21,035 nucleotides of DNA from an uncultured Eubacteriales bacterium (GTDB taxonomy: Bacteria > Bacillota > Clostridia > Oscillospirales > Acutalibacteraceae): the NCBI GenBank assembly GCA_934667575.1, contig CAKUME010000002.1:1-21035 (forward strand), read 5' to 3'. Positions 7,123-13,510 of the stretch are shown here, piece by piece. Below the pieces are notes generated by a model. It searched no databases, was not told where the DNA came from, and saw only the letters and a list, made by a program, of their open reading frames with translations. The position numbers and the translations under genes are program-made. Every line of letters begins with the position of its first letter. The stretch's first letter is position 1.

Positions 7123-7218
7123 CTGCTGCTATTATAGCATAATCACTAACTATCTTGCTGCTATTTCAGCAATTTTTCTGCTTGCAAAATAGCAGCAGAT
7201 TTGCTATAATAGCAGCAG
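7123..7218. promoter_or_regulatory. Divergent phage promoters with four repressor half-sites (copy 1)
   Basis: The element TGCTGCTATT occurs at 7124-7133 and 7156-7165, and inverted at 7188-7197 and 7208-7217. The outer pair sits in 17-bp inverted repeats (7123-7139 and 7202-7218). The plus promoter has TTGCAA (7182-7187), 17 nt, then TATAAT (7205-7210) with a TGC extension. The minus promoter has TATAAT at 7131-7136 (minus strand), also with TGC, but a weak -35. The outer half-sites overlap both -10 boxes, so repressor binding would block early transcription and its own. Confidence 0.75.
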
Positions 7219-7306
7219 TGACAATCAAATTACAGATTGCTCCGTGAGGTGCATACAGTCGGTTGTTACGTTATTATAGGCTGCGCGCCGGAAAGTAGGT
7301 TTTGGA

Positions 7307-7537
7307 ATGAAGGCAAAAATTAGTGGTATGGTAGTAAACGTGTACAATCGTTTGGGAAGAGATAGGGATGGCAAAGAAGTTTCCGTCCCTATGGCTGATT
7401 TCTATATTGGCCATGAAATTGTAAGAGTGGCCAGAGTGGATGATTCCTTTGCGGCTGGTGTTCTTATGGAAGATGTTCCTGTAAACATTTATGCTAATCA
7501 ATACGGCCTTTCGGTCGTTTTTGATAATCAGGAATAA
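7307..7537 (+). CDS. Small early protein, candidate ssDNA-binding protein (copy 1)
   Basis: 76 residues, first gene after the rightward promoter. It is predicted to be mostly beta-strand with alternating charged and hydrophobic residues (KISGMVVNVYNRLGRDRDGK, VSVPMADFYIG, VPVNIYANQYGLSVVF), in line with a small OB-like fold. The position directly ahead of the major coat gene and the size match gene V of filamentous phages, whose product coats newly made single strands. I see no diagnostic motif, so the function is inferred from position and fold impression. AGTAGG lies 7 nt before the ATG. It ends 14 nt before the coat gene. Confidence 0.6.
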   Translation: MKAKISGMVVNVYNRLGRDRDGKEVSVPMADFYIGHEIVRVARVDDSFAAGVLMEDVPVNIYANQYGLSVVFDNQE

Positions 7538-7551
7538 GGAGGTGTTTTACT

Positions 7552-7776
7552 ATGAATTTGGCTGCTTTCTTGGCCGATACTCCTACGGTGATTTCTTCGA
7601 CCGATTTTCAGTCCATTATCACTGCGCTTCAGAATCAAATTTCTGTTAGCACTGTGGTTGGGGTCGTGGCTGCTGGTATGGGAGCTTGTGTCGGTTTGGC
7701 TTTCATGTGGTGGGGCGTTCGCAAGCTCATCCGCATGATCATGGCTGCGTTCAAAAAAGGCAAGGTTTCTGCCTGA
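7552..7776 (+). CDS. Major coat protein, pVIII-like (copy 1)
   Basis: 74 residues with the layout of a filamentous phage major coat protein: an amphipathic N-terminus (about 1-32), one membrane helix (about 34-57, including VVGVVAAGMGACVGLAFMWW), and a basic tail RKLIRMIMAAFKKGK that would face the DNA inside the virion. No obvious signal peptidase site. It has the best ribosome binding site of the phage, TAAGGAGGTG 7 nt from the ATG, and is followed at once by an intrinsic terminator, both expected for the most abundant virion protein. Confidence 0.82.
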   Translation: MNLAAFLADTPTVISSTDFQSIITALQNQISVSTVVGVVAAGMGACVGLAFMWWGVRKLIRMIMAAFKKGKVSA

Positions 7777-7789
7777 TTTTCTGTCCTCG

Positions 7790-7822
7790 GGGGGAAGCGT
7801 TGCTTCCCTCATTTTTATTTTT
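7790..7822 (+). terminator. Terminator after the major coat gene (copy 1)
   Basis: A 9-bp stem (7790-7798 with 7802-7810, one G-T pair, loop GTT) is followed by ATTTTTATTTTT. M13 and relatives carry a strong terminator in this same place after gene VIII, keeping the coat message abundant and the minor-protein message low. Confidence 0.85.
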
Positions 7823-7835
7823 GGGAGGTTTTGTT

Positions 7836-7973
7836 GTGATTGAATTAGCGGTGAAGTGTTATCTTGCTATTGTTGAGCAAGCTGTTCCGATTGCTATTGT
7901 ATTTGGTCTTGGTAACATTCTTGTTTCTACGTTTCTTCGTACTGCTTTCGGCGGAAAGTTGGTGTTCCAATGA
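7836..7973 (+). CDS. 45-aa membrane protein, possible minor coat protein (copy 1)
   Basis: GTG start at 7836 with GGGAGG (7823-7828) 7 nt upstream; a longer in-frame reading from 7686 runs through the coat gene and the terminator and is discarded. The product begins (M)IELAVKCYLAIVEQAVPIA, has one hydrophobic helix (about 9-35) and a short basic end. The size and position recall pVII/pIX of filamentous phages, or a partner of the export ATPase. The stop overlaps the next start as ATGA. Confidence 0.6.
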   Translation: MIELAVKCYLAIVEQAVPIAIVFGLGNILVSTFLRTAFGGKLVFQ

Positions 7974-8665
7974 AAAATGATTTTTTGCGTGGATCTCTGA
8001 ATCCTCTTGATCTGGTGCGTTCTCTGCGTTTTAAGCGTGATTTTTATGCTGCGCATCCGGATTATTTCCGGCCGGAGGGTCTTCTTGTCTTTTGTGGCCC
8101 TCAGGGCGCAGGTAAGACACTTTCTGCGGTGCAATATTGTCGACGTATTCTTGATGCTTATCCGGATTGTATCTTTGTAACGAATGTTGATATTCAGGGG
8201 CTTTCTAATCCTGATCGGGTTTTTCCTTATGAGGGTTTGGAAAGTTTGAAGAAGTTTGAGAATGGTTATGCTGGCGTTCTTTATCTGATTGATGAAATTC
8301 ATCTTGAGTGGAATAGCTTGGAAAGCAAGAACATTGGCATTGAAGAAATGATTGAATTTGCTCAGCAGCGCAAACAGCGTAAACATATAGTCGGCACGTC
8401 TCAGGTTTACGGCCGTATTGCGAAGCCATTGCGTGAACAGATTCGGCGTGCGGTGCTTTGCCGGAATTTCGGTGGAGTGTTGCAAGTCAACGATGAAATT
8501 GATGGATTTAATACGGTTGAAAAAGACGGAAAATTGGTAACTGATACGCTGCATAAGTATATTTGGTTTCATCGTCCGGATTTGTATGCCTGTTATGATA
8601 CCTATGCTAAAATGGGGCGTTATAAAAAGGAGTGGAACGGCCATGCGAGAATTGCGAGTTATTAA
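7970..8665 (+). CDS. zot: Zot/pI-like morphogenesis ATPase (copy 1)
   Basis: 231-residue P-loop ATPase of the Zot/gene I family, which drives assembly and export of filamentous virions at the membrane. Walker A is GPQGAGKT (residues 43-50); Walker B is VLYLIDEIHLEW (103-114, with D108-E109). The later GTSQVYGRIAKPLREQ (about 142-157) fits the sensor segment of the family. Unlike M13 pI or Vibrio Zot there is no transmembrane helix or extracellular tail after the ATPase domain, so membrane anchoring must come from another protein, perhaps the next gene product. It starts within the previous stop (ATGA) and overlaps the next gene by 23 nt. Confidence 0.88.
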   Translation: MKNDFLRGSLNPLDLVRSLRFKRDFYAAHPDYFRPEGLLVFCGPQGAGKTLSAVQYCRRILDAYPDCIFVTNVDIQGLSNPDRVFPYEGLESLKKFENGYAGVLYLIDEIHLEWNSLESKNIGIEEMIEFAQQRKQRKHIVGTSQVYGRIAKPLREQIRRAVLCRNFGGVLQVNDEIDGFNTVEKDGKLVTDTLHKYIWFHRPDLYACYDTYAKMGRYKKEWNGHARIASY

Positions 8666-9146
8666 AGTTTTGCTTTGTGCGGTTCTGTTGATTAGTTTGT
8701 CCGCTCCTGCTGCTTGCTATGCTATAGATGTGTATGGCAGCACAACGGCAAATAGCTATGTTTCTTATTTGGCTGATTGTATGAAGAATTCGGCAGAGCA
8801 TTATGTGATTTGGAGAAGTGGGGAAAATGAATATAAATTGGCTCATGGTGCTGATCTCAGTTATAGCTCTGCTGGCTTTAGCGGGAGCGTTGGCATTACT
8901 ACTCTATCATATGTTTCGGGCTATGGGGCGTCTTATAATTCGTATTATACGATCTCTTTTTCGGAAGATTCGAGCTTTACTCTTTTTAATCCGCGCGCTT
9001 ATCTGATTTATTCTGACTTGGGCGGTTATCCGAATATTGCGGGAGGTGTGAAATCCTATGAAGTGCAAACGGTTGTTGTTGCGTTGGTTATTCCGTTTGT
9101 CTTTGCCCTTGTTGCTCTCATTTTGTCTGCTTGGCGTCGCCGTTAG
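8643..9146 (+). CDS. Secreted, C-terminally anchored phage protein, 167 aa (copy 1)
   Basis: The ATG at 8643 is chosen over an upstream in-frame ATG because AAGGAG (8627-8632) precedes it and a signal peptide follows directly (MRELRVIKVLLCAVLLISLS, cleavage probably after ...ACYA). The exported part is rich in Ser, Tyr and Gly. A C-terminal helix (VQTVVVALVIPFVFALVALI) and WRRR form a stop-transfer anchor. This topology is that of a virion tip or assembly protein that waits in the membrane before incorporation. Its place next to the ATPase suggests an assembly partner. I do not recognise the family. The last 89 bp overlap the next gene, and a second frame inside it (8827-9006) is also open. 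Confidence 0.7.
   Translation: MRELRVIKVLLCAVLLISLSAPAACYAIDVYGSTTANSYVSYLADCMKNSAEHYVIWRSGENEYKLAHGADLSYSSAGFSGSVGITTLSYVSGYGASYNSYYTISFSEDSSFTLFNPRAYLIYSDLGGYPNIAGGVKSYEVQTVVVALVIPFVFALVALILSAWRRR
8827..9006 (+). CDS. Possible overlapping small membrane protein (copy 1)
   Basis: Inside the 167-aa gene, another frame encodes 59 residues from an ATG: NINWLMVLISVIALLALAGA and onward forms a clean membrane helix, followed by an Arg-rich amphipathic stretch (RLIIRIIRSLFRKIRALLFL). GGAG lies 11 nt and GGGG 3 nt upstream. Overlapping genes are normal in filamentous phages, but a hydrophobic out-of-frame reading can also arise by chance from the main gene's codons. Tentative. Confidence 0.3.
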   Translation: MNINWLMVLISVIALLALAGALALLLYHMFRAMGRLIIRIIRSLFRKIRALLFLIRALI

Positions 9147-10032
9147 TCCAGCTTTCGCGGATAGCGGTTTCACAATTGAATTTGCTGGTACGGTAAACTA
9201 TGGTGGTATTGATACTACTACAAATATGATTGATTTGGGTAGTGGTCGATATGCCTTTACGTTGGCGGATTATCAGTCTTTTTTACTATCTGGTAAGTAT
9301 TCTTTCTCGGCTGGGTTTTGGTATTCCGGCGAATTTCTTTTTGAAGTGCGAACTGGGCTTGAAAATTCTGAAACAAGCCTGGTTTGTACGCTTTCGGTCG
9401 GCAATTATTCTTCGGTTCTGCGCGGTTCTTGTACGACCGATAGTACGGGATATGGCGTTTGCTCTATACCGTTTAACTTCTGCCCGGATGCTTCTTTTGA
9501 TACAAATATGATTACTTTGGCAGTGTCTTGTTCTGGTACTCCGTCTTATGGTTTGGGCACTGTGCGTCCTGTGTCGGTGTCCGTGCAATCTTCGGATGAT
9601 CGGCAAACGTCCGTTATTGGTGGTTTTTTTGATAAGCTCGCCGATAAGATTAAGGGCTTTTTCGACGGTCTGCTTGATGGCATTAAGGGGCTTTTTATTC
9701 CGTCTGATGGATATTTTCAATCGAAGCAAGAAGAAATTCAGTCGGCGATGGAAGATCGTTTAGGCATGGTTTATCAGGCGGGAAGTTTGCTTGGCGATGT
9801 TGTGAAGTCTTGTACTTCTGGCGCGGAAAAAGGTACAATTACTTTTCCGCAGGTCAAGTGGGAAGATGAGGTTTTGATCTCTGAGCAGGAAGTGCGGGTT
9901 ATTCCGGAGGGGTTTGAGTTTTTACAAACAATCTGTAAAACGGTGACAACTATTGTTATTTGCTTGGCCTTTCTGAATATGCTCCGCTTGAAGTTCGAAC
10001 AGTTTATGGGAGGGCCGTCTGATGGTGGTTGA
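9058..10032 (+). CDS. pIII-like adsorption/minor coat protein, 324 aa (copy 1)
   Basis: Largest virion-type protein of the phage. It has a signal peptide (about residues 1-34, ending SPAFA), an exported beta-rich N-terminal domain (about 36-190), an amphipathic segment with FFDKLADKIKGFFDGLLDGI (about 200-219) and GLFIPSDGYF, then a final membrane helix near TVTTIVICLAFLNMLRL with a short cytoplasmic tail. This is the layout of pIII, which binds the host receptor and caps the filament. The Cys residues in the N-terminal domain may form disulphides. GGGAGG lies about 11 nt before the ATG, inside the preceding gene; the end overlaps the next gene by 11 nt. Confidence 0.72.
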   Translation: MKCKRLLLRWLFRLSLPLLLSFCLLGVAVSPAFADSGFTIEFAGTVNYGGIDTTTNMIDLGSGRYAFTLADYQSFLLSGKYSFSAGFWYSGEFLFEVRTGLENSETSLVCTLSVGNYSSVLRGSCTTDSTGYGVCSIPFNFCPDASFDTNMITLAVSCSGTPSYGLGTVRPVSVSVQSSDDRQTSVIGGFFDKLADKIKGFFDGLLDGIKGLFIPSDGYFQSKQEEIQSAMEDRLGMVYQAGSLLGDVVKSCTSGAEKGTITFPQVKWEDEVLISEQEVRVIPEGFEFLQTICKTVTTIVICLAFLNMLRLKFEQFMGGPSDGG

Positions 10033-10294
10033 AGCAATTATCAATGCGTTGTCGGGGTTGTTTTTGGCTCTGTTGTCTGTGATTGATATTCCGGATATGC
10101 CTGAGTCGATTCAATCGGCGGTCGCGACTGTTACGCAGTATTTGGGCGCGGGGTATGGTGTGTTATCTAACTTTGTGGATATGTCCATTGTGGGGCCGTT
10201 GTTGCTTGCTGTTGTTGTTATCGATGCAGCTTATCATGTCTACTTGTTTGTGATGTGGATTCTGCGCAAGCTGCCTTTCTTGGGGATGTCGTGA
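10022..10294 (+). CDS. pVI-like membrane protein, 90 aa (copy 1)
   Basis: Two hydrophobic segments (about 5-22, IINALSGLFLALLSVI, and 57-82, VGPLLLAVVVIDAAYHVYLFVM) joined by a polar stretch, ending in a short basic tail. Size, hydrophobicity and position directly after the pIII-like gene match gene VI, whose product joins pIII at the filament end. GGGAGGG lies 6-7 nt before the ATG. No family motif is visible. Confidence 0.62.
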   Translation: MVVEAIINALSGLFLALLSVIDIPDMPESIQSAVATVTQYLGAGYGVLSNFVDMSIVGPLLLAVVVIDAAYHVYLFVMWILRKLPFLGMS

Positions 10295-10309
10295 TGGGAG
10301 GGGGATGGT

Positions 10310-11224
10310 TTGCTTTCGTACTGGAATGAGGTTGTGTCGGATGGATTAACTTATTCGGTTGATATGGTTACGCTGCGCGGATCGTTTCCAGCTATGGTTA
10401 TGGATGATTGGACGTTGCCCTGGTCAATGTCGATTAAGTTTTTGGATGCTTTTGTTTCTCGGCTGCATTATTTTGAACAGCTTGGGCATTGGGATTCGCA
10501 GCATTTTGATTCTTTTTCTTTCTTGAGTTATCGGGATATGTGGACGGTTACGACTTCAACGGGGGTTGCTAAGTTCTTTTTTGGATTTCAGGGCTATCAA
10601 GATGATGCGCGCGATCTTTGGAAGATACAGTTCAATCCGAATAAACTGTTGCCGAATGATGGGCTTGTTAGTCTTGTGCGGTGGGTTTGTGATGTATCAA
10701 AGAAAAGTTCGCCGCCGTCTATTGCATCGGTTGATGTTGCTGTTGATCTTGCTTGTGCCAGATCGTATGCATTTATGGTTAAGGATGAACGGAAGTATCA
10801 GCTTGTGATGAATAGTACGGAAGATAAAACGGAATATCTTGGCTGTCGCGGCAAAATGGGATTTTGCAAGCTTTATAATAAGTCACTTGAAGCGCAGCTC
10901 TCTGAACCCCTTACTCGTTTTGAGATTACGCTTGATTTTGGGGATGGAACGTGTGTGTGTGATTTAAATCGGCTGCGTCGACTTGTACCGATTGTTTGGG
11001 TACTGCGCGATCAGCTTACTTTGGATGCGTCCATGATCTCTGGCTCTGATCTGGTGATTTTACGTCATTGCTTGCAATATCCGGATGCCCTGTCGTTGCT
11101 GGGGCGGCGGAAAAAACAGAAAGTTTCGGAGCTTATTTCTCGTCTTGCTGGTAAGTTGGATTTAGATTTTATGATTTGGGTTAAACAAATTTATGATTTG
11201 AGGGAGTTGTTGCTTTTTGGATGA
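10310..11224 (+). CDS. Rolling-circle replication initiator, PF02486/RstA type (copy 1)
   Basis: 304 residues from a TTG start; GGGAGGGGG (10296-10304) precedes it, and the nearby ATGs are out of frame. Features of the Rep_trans (PF02486) family, which includes pT181 RepC, ICEBs1 NicK and CTXphi RstA: KIQFNPNK (105-112), ASVDVAVDL with two Asp (D142, D146), then YLGCRGKMGFCKLYNKSLE (176-194), in which Y176 or Y189 is the likely nicking Tyr, and TRFEITL (202-208). It would nick the hairpin origin of the phage and start virion-strand synthesis. Its late place in the operon, behind the structural genes, is unlike M13, where gene II comes first. Confidence 0.82.
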   Translation: MLSYWNEVVSDGLTYSVDMVTLRGSFPAMVMDDWTLPWSMSIKFLDAFVSRLHYFEQLGHWDSQHFDSFSFLSYRDMWTVTTSTGVAKFFFGFQGYQDDARDLWKIQFNPNKLLPNDGLVSLVRWVCDVSKKSSPPSIASVDVAVDLACARSYAFMVKDERKYQLVMNSTEDKTEYLGCRGKMGFCKLYNKSLEAQLSEPLTRFEITLDFGDGTCVCDLNRLRRLVPIVWVLRDQLTLDASMISGSDLVILRHCLQYPDALSLLGRRKKQKVSELISRLAGKLDLDFMIWVKQIYDLRELLLFG

Positions 11225-11447
11225 TGTTGTGAAATGTATGATCTATGAATATCTGTTTCGCTGTCTGGATGATGAAACAAATAATATTCGTTCTTTGGAT
11301 AATCGCATTTCTTCAAGCCCCTTTCCGGCTGTTGCGTCTGATTATGTTGACTATGCATTTGCTATAGCGCGCAAGCAACACGTTGAAGATTTGGTTCGGG
11401 GGGTGTCATTGATTATTGGTCAGTACGATAATGCGACAAAACAGTAA
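11217..11447 (+). CDS. Terminal phage ORF, 76 aa, unknown function (copy 1)
   Basis: TTG start at 11217 with AGGGAG (11201-11206) 10 nt upstream, overlapping the end of the initiator gene by 8 nt. An internal ATG at 11238 would give 69 residues. The protein is soluble, acidic-to-neutral and probably helical (MIYEYLFRCLDDETNNIR, DLVRGVSLIIGQYDN). It is conserved between the two copies and translationally coupled to the initiator, which hints at a role in replication; I do not recognise it. The stop codon TAA (11445-11447) is the first three bases of the attachment core TAATT. Confidence 0.6.
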   Translation: MDDVVKCMIYEYLFRCLDDETNNIRSLDNRISSSPFPAVASDYVDYAFAIARKQHVEDLVRGVSLIIGQYDNATKQ

Positions 11448-11449
11448 TT
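11437..11449. other. Internal prophage junction (attP-like)
   Basis: CAAAACAG-TAATT followed directly by the second copy's TATAAGG continuation. This is the sequence expected on the circular phage genome, so it shows the phage attachment site intact. It differs from the host arm CAAAATCA at three of the eight bases before the core. Confidence 0.75.
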
Positions 11450-11460
11450 ATAAGGTTCAA

Positions 11461-11493
11461 GAGGCGGTGCCAATTGGCGTCACCTCTTTGTTT
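11461..11493 (+). terminator. Hairpin at the tandem junction, variant form (copy 2)
   Basis: Same hairpin as at 6616-6648, but T11480 turns a G-C pair into G-T and A11482 creates a C-A mismatch, so the stem is weaker. Here it does follow the terminal phage ORF of copy 1, by about 14 nt, in the position of an end-of-operon terminator. Confidence 0.45.
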
Positions 11494-11553
11494 GAATCGT
11501 TGTTTTTTCTTAGGACAGCCGCCCCCGGCGTAACTTGTTGCTATGTTGGCTCC

Positions 11554-11619
11554 CCGGTCTGCTGGGTGGAAATGTGGGAAACTGCTGCGGCAGTTTTCCA
11601 TATTTCCACGCATGACCGG
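11554..11619. other. Long hairpin, packaging-signal candidate (copy 2)
   Basis: Identical to 6709-6774: inner arms 11566-11585 and 11590-11609, outer arms 11554-11559 and 11614-11619. Confidence 0.58.
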
Positions 11620-11651
11620 TTGCACTGTCGGCTTACTTGGTTGTCTCCATT

Positions 11652-11685
11652 GTGCGCGATTGCGTCGCTTGCGACGCTCGCGCAC
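11652..11685. other. GC-rich hairpin (copy 2)
   Basis: Identical to 6807-6840, 15 base pairs with a TT bulge and TT loop. Confidence 0.58.
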
Positions 11686-11687
11686 GT

Positions 11688-11718
11688 GGTAGACCCCCGT
11701 GACTAATAGGGGTCTACC
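11688..11718 (+). other. Predicted double-strand origin (copy 2)
   Basis: Identical to 6843-6873. With two identical origins 4,845 bp apart in the same orientation, an initiator that nicks at the first could terminate at this one and release a single-copy circular strand. Confidence 0.58.
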
Positions 11719-11737
11719 TTGTATCATTTGTACATTG

Positions 11738-11956
11738 TTATTGGTTTTTGCCTTTAGTGCTGAGGAGCCAGTCGGTAGATACTCCGTAGAAGTCCGCTAA
11801 CATAGCTATCATTTCAATGCTGGGTTCTGTCCTTCCGGTTTCCCAGTTTGCAAGTGTGCTGTTGGGAATGTTCATTTCTTGAGCCGCTTCTCTTTGTGTG
11901 AATCCATTATTTTCTCTGGCTTTTTTCAGTTTTTGTGCGAATGTTTCTGCGTACAT
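11738..11956 (-). CDS. XRE-family phage repressor (copy 2)
   Basis: 72 residues, identical to the copy 1 repressor, with the same start choice (ATG 11954-11956 behind GAGGTG). Because each copy brings its own repressor gene and operator, the tandem lysogen carries a double dose of both. Confidence 0.88.
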   Translation of the reverse strand: MYAETFAQKLKKARENNGFTQREAAQEMNIPNSTLANWETGRTEPSIEMIAMLADFYGVSTDWLLSTKGKNQ

Positions 11957-11967
11957 GGTTATCACCT

Positions 11968-12063
11968 CTGCTGCTATTATAGCATAATCACTAACTATCT
12001 TGCTGCTATTTCAGCAATTTTTCTGCTTGCAAAATAGCAGCAGATTTGCTATAATAGCAGCAG
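11968..12063. promoter_or_regulatory. Divergent phage promoters and operator half-sites (copy 2)
   Basis: The same four TGCTGCTATT half-sites and two TATAAT boxes (minus strand at 11976-11981, plus strand at 12050-12055) as in copy 1, with no base changes seen. Confidence 0.75.
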
Positions 12064-12151
12064 TGACAATCAAATTACAGATTGCTCCGTGAGGTGCATA
12101 CAGTCGGTTGTTACGTTATTATAGGCTGCGCGCCGGAAAGTAGGTTTTGGA

Positions 12152-12382
12152 ATGAAGGCAAAAATTAGTGGTATGGTAGTAAACGTGTACAATCGTTTGG
12201 GAAGAGATAGGGATGGCAAAGAAGTTTCCGTCCCTATGGCTGATTTCTATATTGGCCATGAAATTGTAAGAGTGGCCAGAGTGGATGATTCCTTTGCGGC
12301 TGGTGTTCTTATGGAAGATGTTCCTGTAAACATTTATGCTAATCAATACGGCCTTTCGGTCGTTTTTGATAATCAGGAATAA
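12152..12382 (+). CDS. Small early protein, candidate ssDNA-binding protein (copy 2)
   Basis: 76 residues, identical in sequence to the product of 7307-7537; first gene of the second structural operon and placed 14 nt before the coat gene. Confidence 0.6.
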   Translation: MKAKISGMVVNVYNRLGRDRDGKEVSVPMADFYIGHEIVRVARVDDSFAAGVLMEDVPVNIYANQYGLSVVFDNQE

Positions 12383-12396
12383 GGAGGTGTTTTACT

Positions 12397-12621
12397 ATGA
12401 ATTTGGCTGCTTTCTTGGCCGATACTCCTACGGTGATTTCTTCGACCGATTTTCAGTCCATTATCACTGCGCTTCAGAATCAAATTTCTGTTAGCACTGT
12501 GGTTGGGGTCGTGGCTGCTGGTATGGGAGCTTGTGTCGGTTTGGCTTTCATGTGGTGGGGCGTTCGCAAGCTCATCCGCATGATCATGGCTGCGTTCAAA
12601 AAAGGCAAGGTTTCTGCCTGA
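12397..12621 (+). CDS. Major coat protein, pVIII-like (copy 2)
   Basis: 74 residues, identical to the product of 7552-7776, with the same strong ribosome binding site. Two identical coat genes would double output if both operons were induced. Confidence 0.82.
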   Translation: MNLAAFLADTPTVISSTDFQSIITALQNQISVSTVVGVVAAGMGACVGLAFMWWGVRKLIRMIMAAFKKGKVSA

Positions 12622-12634
12622 TTTTCTGTCCTCG

Positions 12635-12667
12635 GGGGGAAGCGTTGCTTCCCTCATTTTTATTTTT
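12635..12667 (+). terminator. Terminator after the major coat gene (copy 2)
   Basis: Same 9-bp stem and broken T tract as at 7790-7822. Confidence 0.85.
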
Positions 12668-12680
12668 GGGAGGTTTTGTT

Positions 12681-12818
12681 GTGATTGAATTAGCGGTGAA
12701 GTGTTATCTTGCTATTGTTGAGCAAGCTGTTCCGATTGCTATTGTATTTGGTCTTGGTAACATTCTTGTTTCTACGTTTCTTCGTACTGCTTTCGGCGGA
12801 AAGTTGGTGTTCCAATGA
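12681..12818 (+). CDS. 45-aa membrane protein (copy 2)
   Basis: GTG start, same spacing from GGGAGG and the same ATGA overlap with the ATPase gene as in copy 1; protein identical. Confidence 0.6.
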   Translation: MIELAVKCYLAIVEQAVPIAIVFGLGNILVSTFLRTAFGGKLVFQ

Positions 12819-13510
12819 AAAATGATTTTTTGCGTGGATCTCTGAATCCTCTTGATCTGGTGCGTTCTCTGCGTTTTAAGCGTGATTTTTATGCTGCGCA
12901 TCCGGATTATTTCCGGCCGGAGGGTCTTCTTGTCTTTTGTGGCCCTCAGGGCGCAGGTAAGACACTTTCTGCGGTGCAATATTGTCGACGTATTCTTGAT
13001 GCTTATCCGGATTGTATCTTTGTAACGAATGTTGATATTCAGGGGCTTTCTAATCCTGATCGGGTTTTTCCTTATGAGGGTTTGGAAAGTTTGAAGAAGT
13101 TTGAGAATGGTTATGCTGGCGTTCTTTATCTGATTGATGAAATTCATCTTGAGTGGAATAGCTTGGAAAGCAAGAACATTGGCATTGAAGAAATGATTGA
13201 ATTTGCTCAGCAGCGCAAACAGCGTAAACATATAGTCGGCACGTCTCAGGTTTACGGCCGTATTGCGAAGCCATTGCGTGAACAGATTCGGCGTGCGGTG
13301 CTTTGCCGGAATTTCGGTGGAGTGTTGCAAGTCAACGATGAAATTGATGGATTTAATACGGTTGAAAAAGACGGAAAATTGGTAACTGATACGCTGCATA
13401 AGTATATTTGGTTTCATCGTCCGGATTTGTATGCCTGTTATGATACCTATGCTAAAATGGGGCGTTATAAAAAGGAGTGGAACGGCCATGCGAGAATTGC
13501 GAGTTATTAA
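12815..13510 (+). CDS. zot: Zot/pI-like morphogenesis ATPase (copy 2)
   Basis: 231 residues, identical to the copy 1 protein; Walker A and Walker B are intact here too, so both copies could support assembly. Confidence 0.88.
   Translation: MKNDFLRGSLNPLDLVRSLRFKRDFYAAHPDYFRPEGLLVFCGPQGAGKTLSAVQYCRRILDAYPDCIFVTNVDIQGLSNPDRVFPYEGLESLKKFENGYAGVLYLIDEIHLEWNSLESKNIGIEEMIEFAQQRKQRKHIVGTSQVYGRIAKPLREQIRRAVLCRNFGGVLQVNDEIDGFNTVEKDGKLVTDTLHKYIWFHRPDLYACYDTYAKMGRYKKEWNGHARIASY

Larger units (their letters stand above)
6600..11449 (+). mobile_element. Inovirus prophage, copy 1 (4,845-bp unit)
   Basis: Complete filamentous phage genome in the order: non-coding hairpin region, repressor (minus), divergent promoters, early protein, major coat, terminator, 45-aa membrane protein, Zot/pI ATPase, two secreted anchored proteins, pVI-like protein, initiator, terminal ORF. 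The coding strand is T-rich (24 T against 5 A in 8041-8100), unlike the GC-rich host genes; a T-rich virion strand is familiar from M13-like phages. No integrase, transposase or secretin is present. The copy is bounded by TAATT at 6600-6604 and 11445-11449 and followed directly by a second copy. Confidence 0.93.

Noticed and set aside
7249..7323. Possible 24-codon leader peptide ahead of the early phage gene (GTG start)
   Set aside because: No ribosome binding site at a useful distance, and it overlaps the next gene's start.
7859..8644. Minus-strand 261-codon frame opposite the Zot gene (also at 12704-13489)
   Set aside because: Antisense to a P-loop ATPase with intact motifs; low-complexity Ile/Thr/Asn/Arg product and no start signal.
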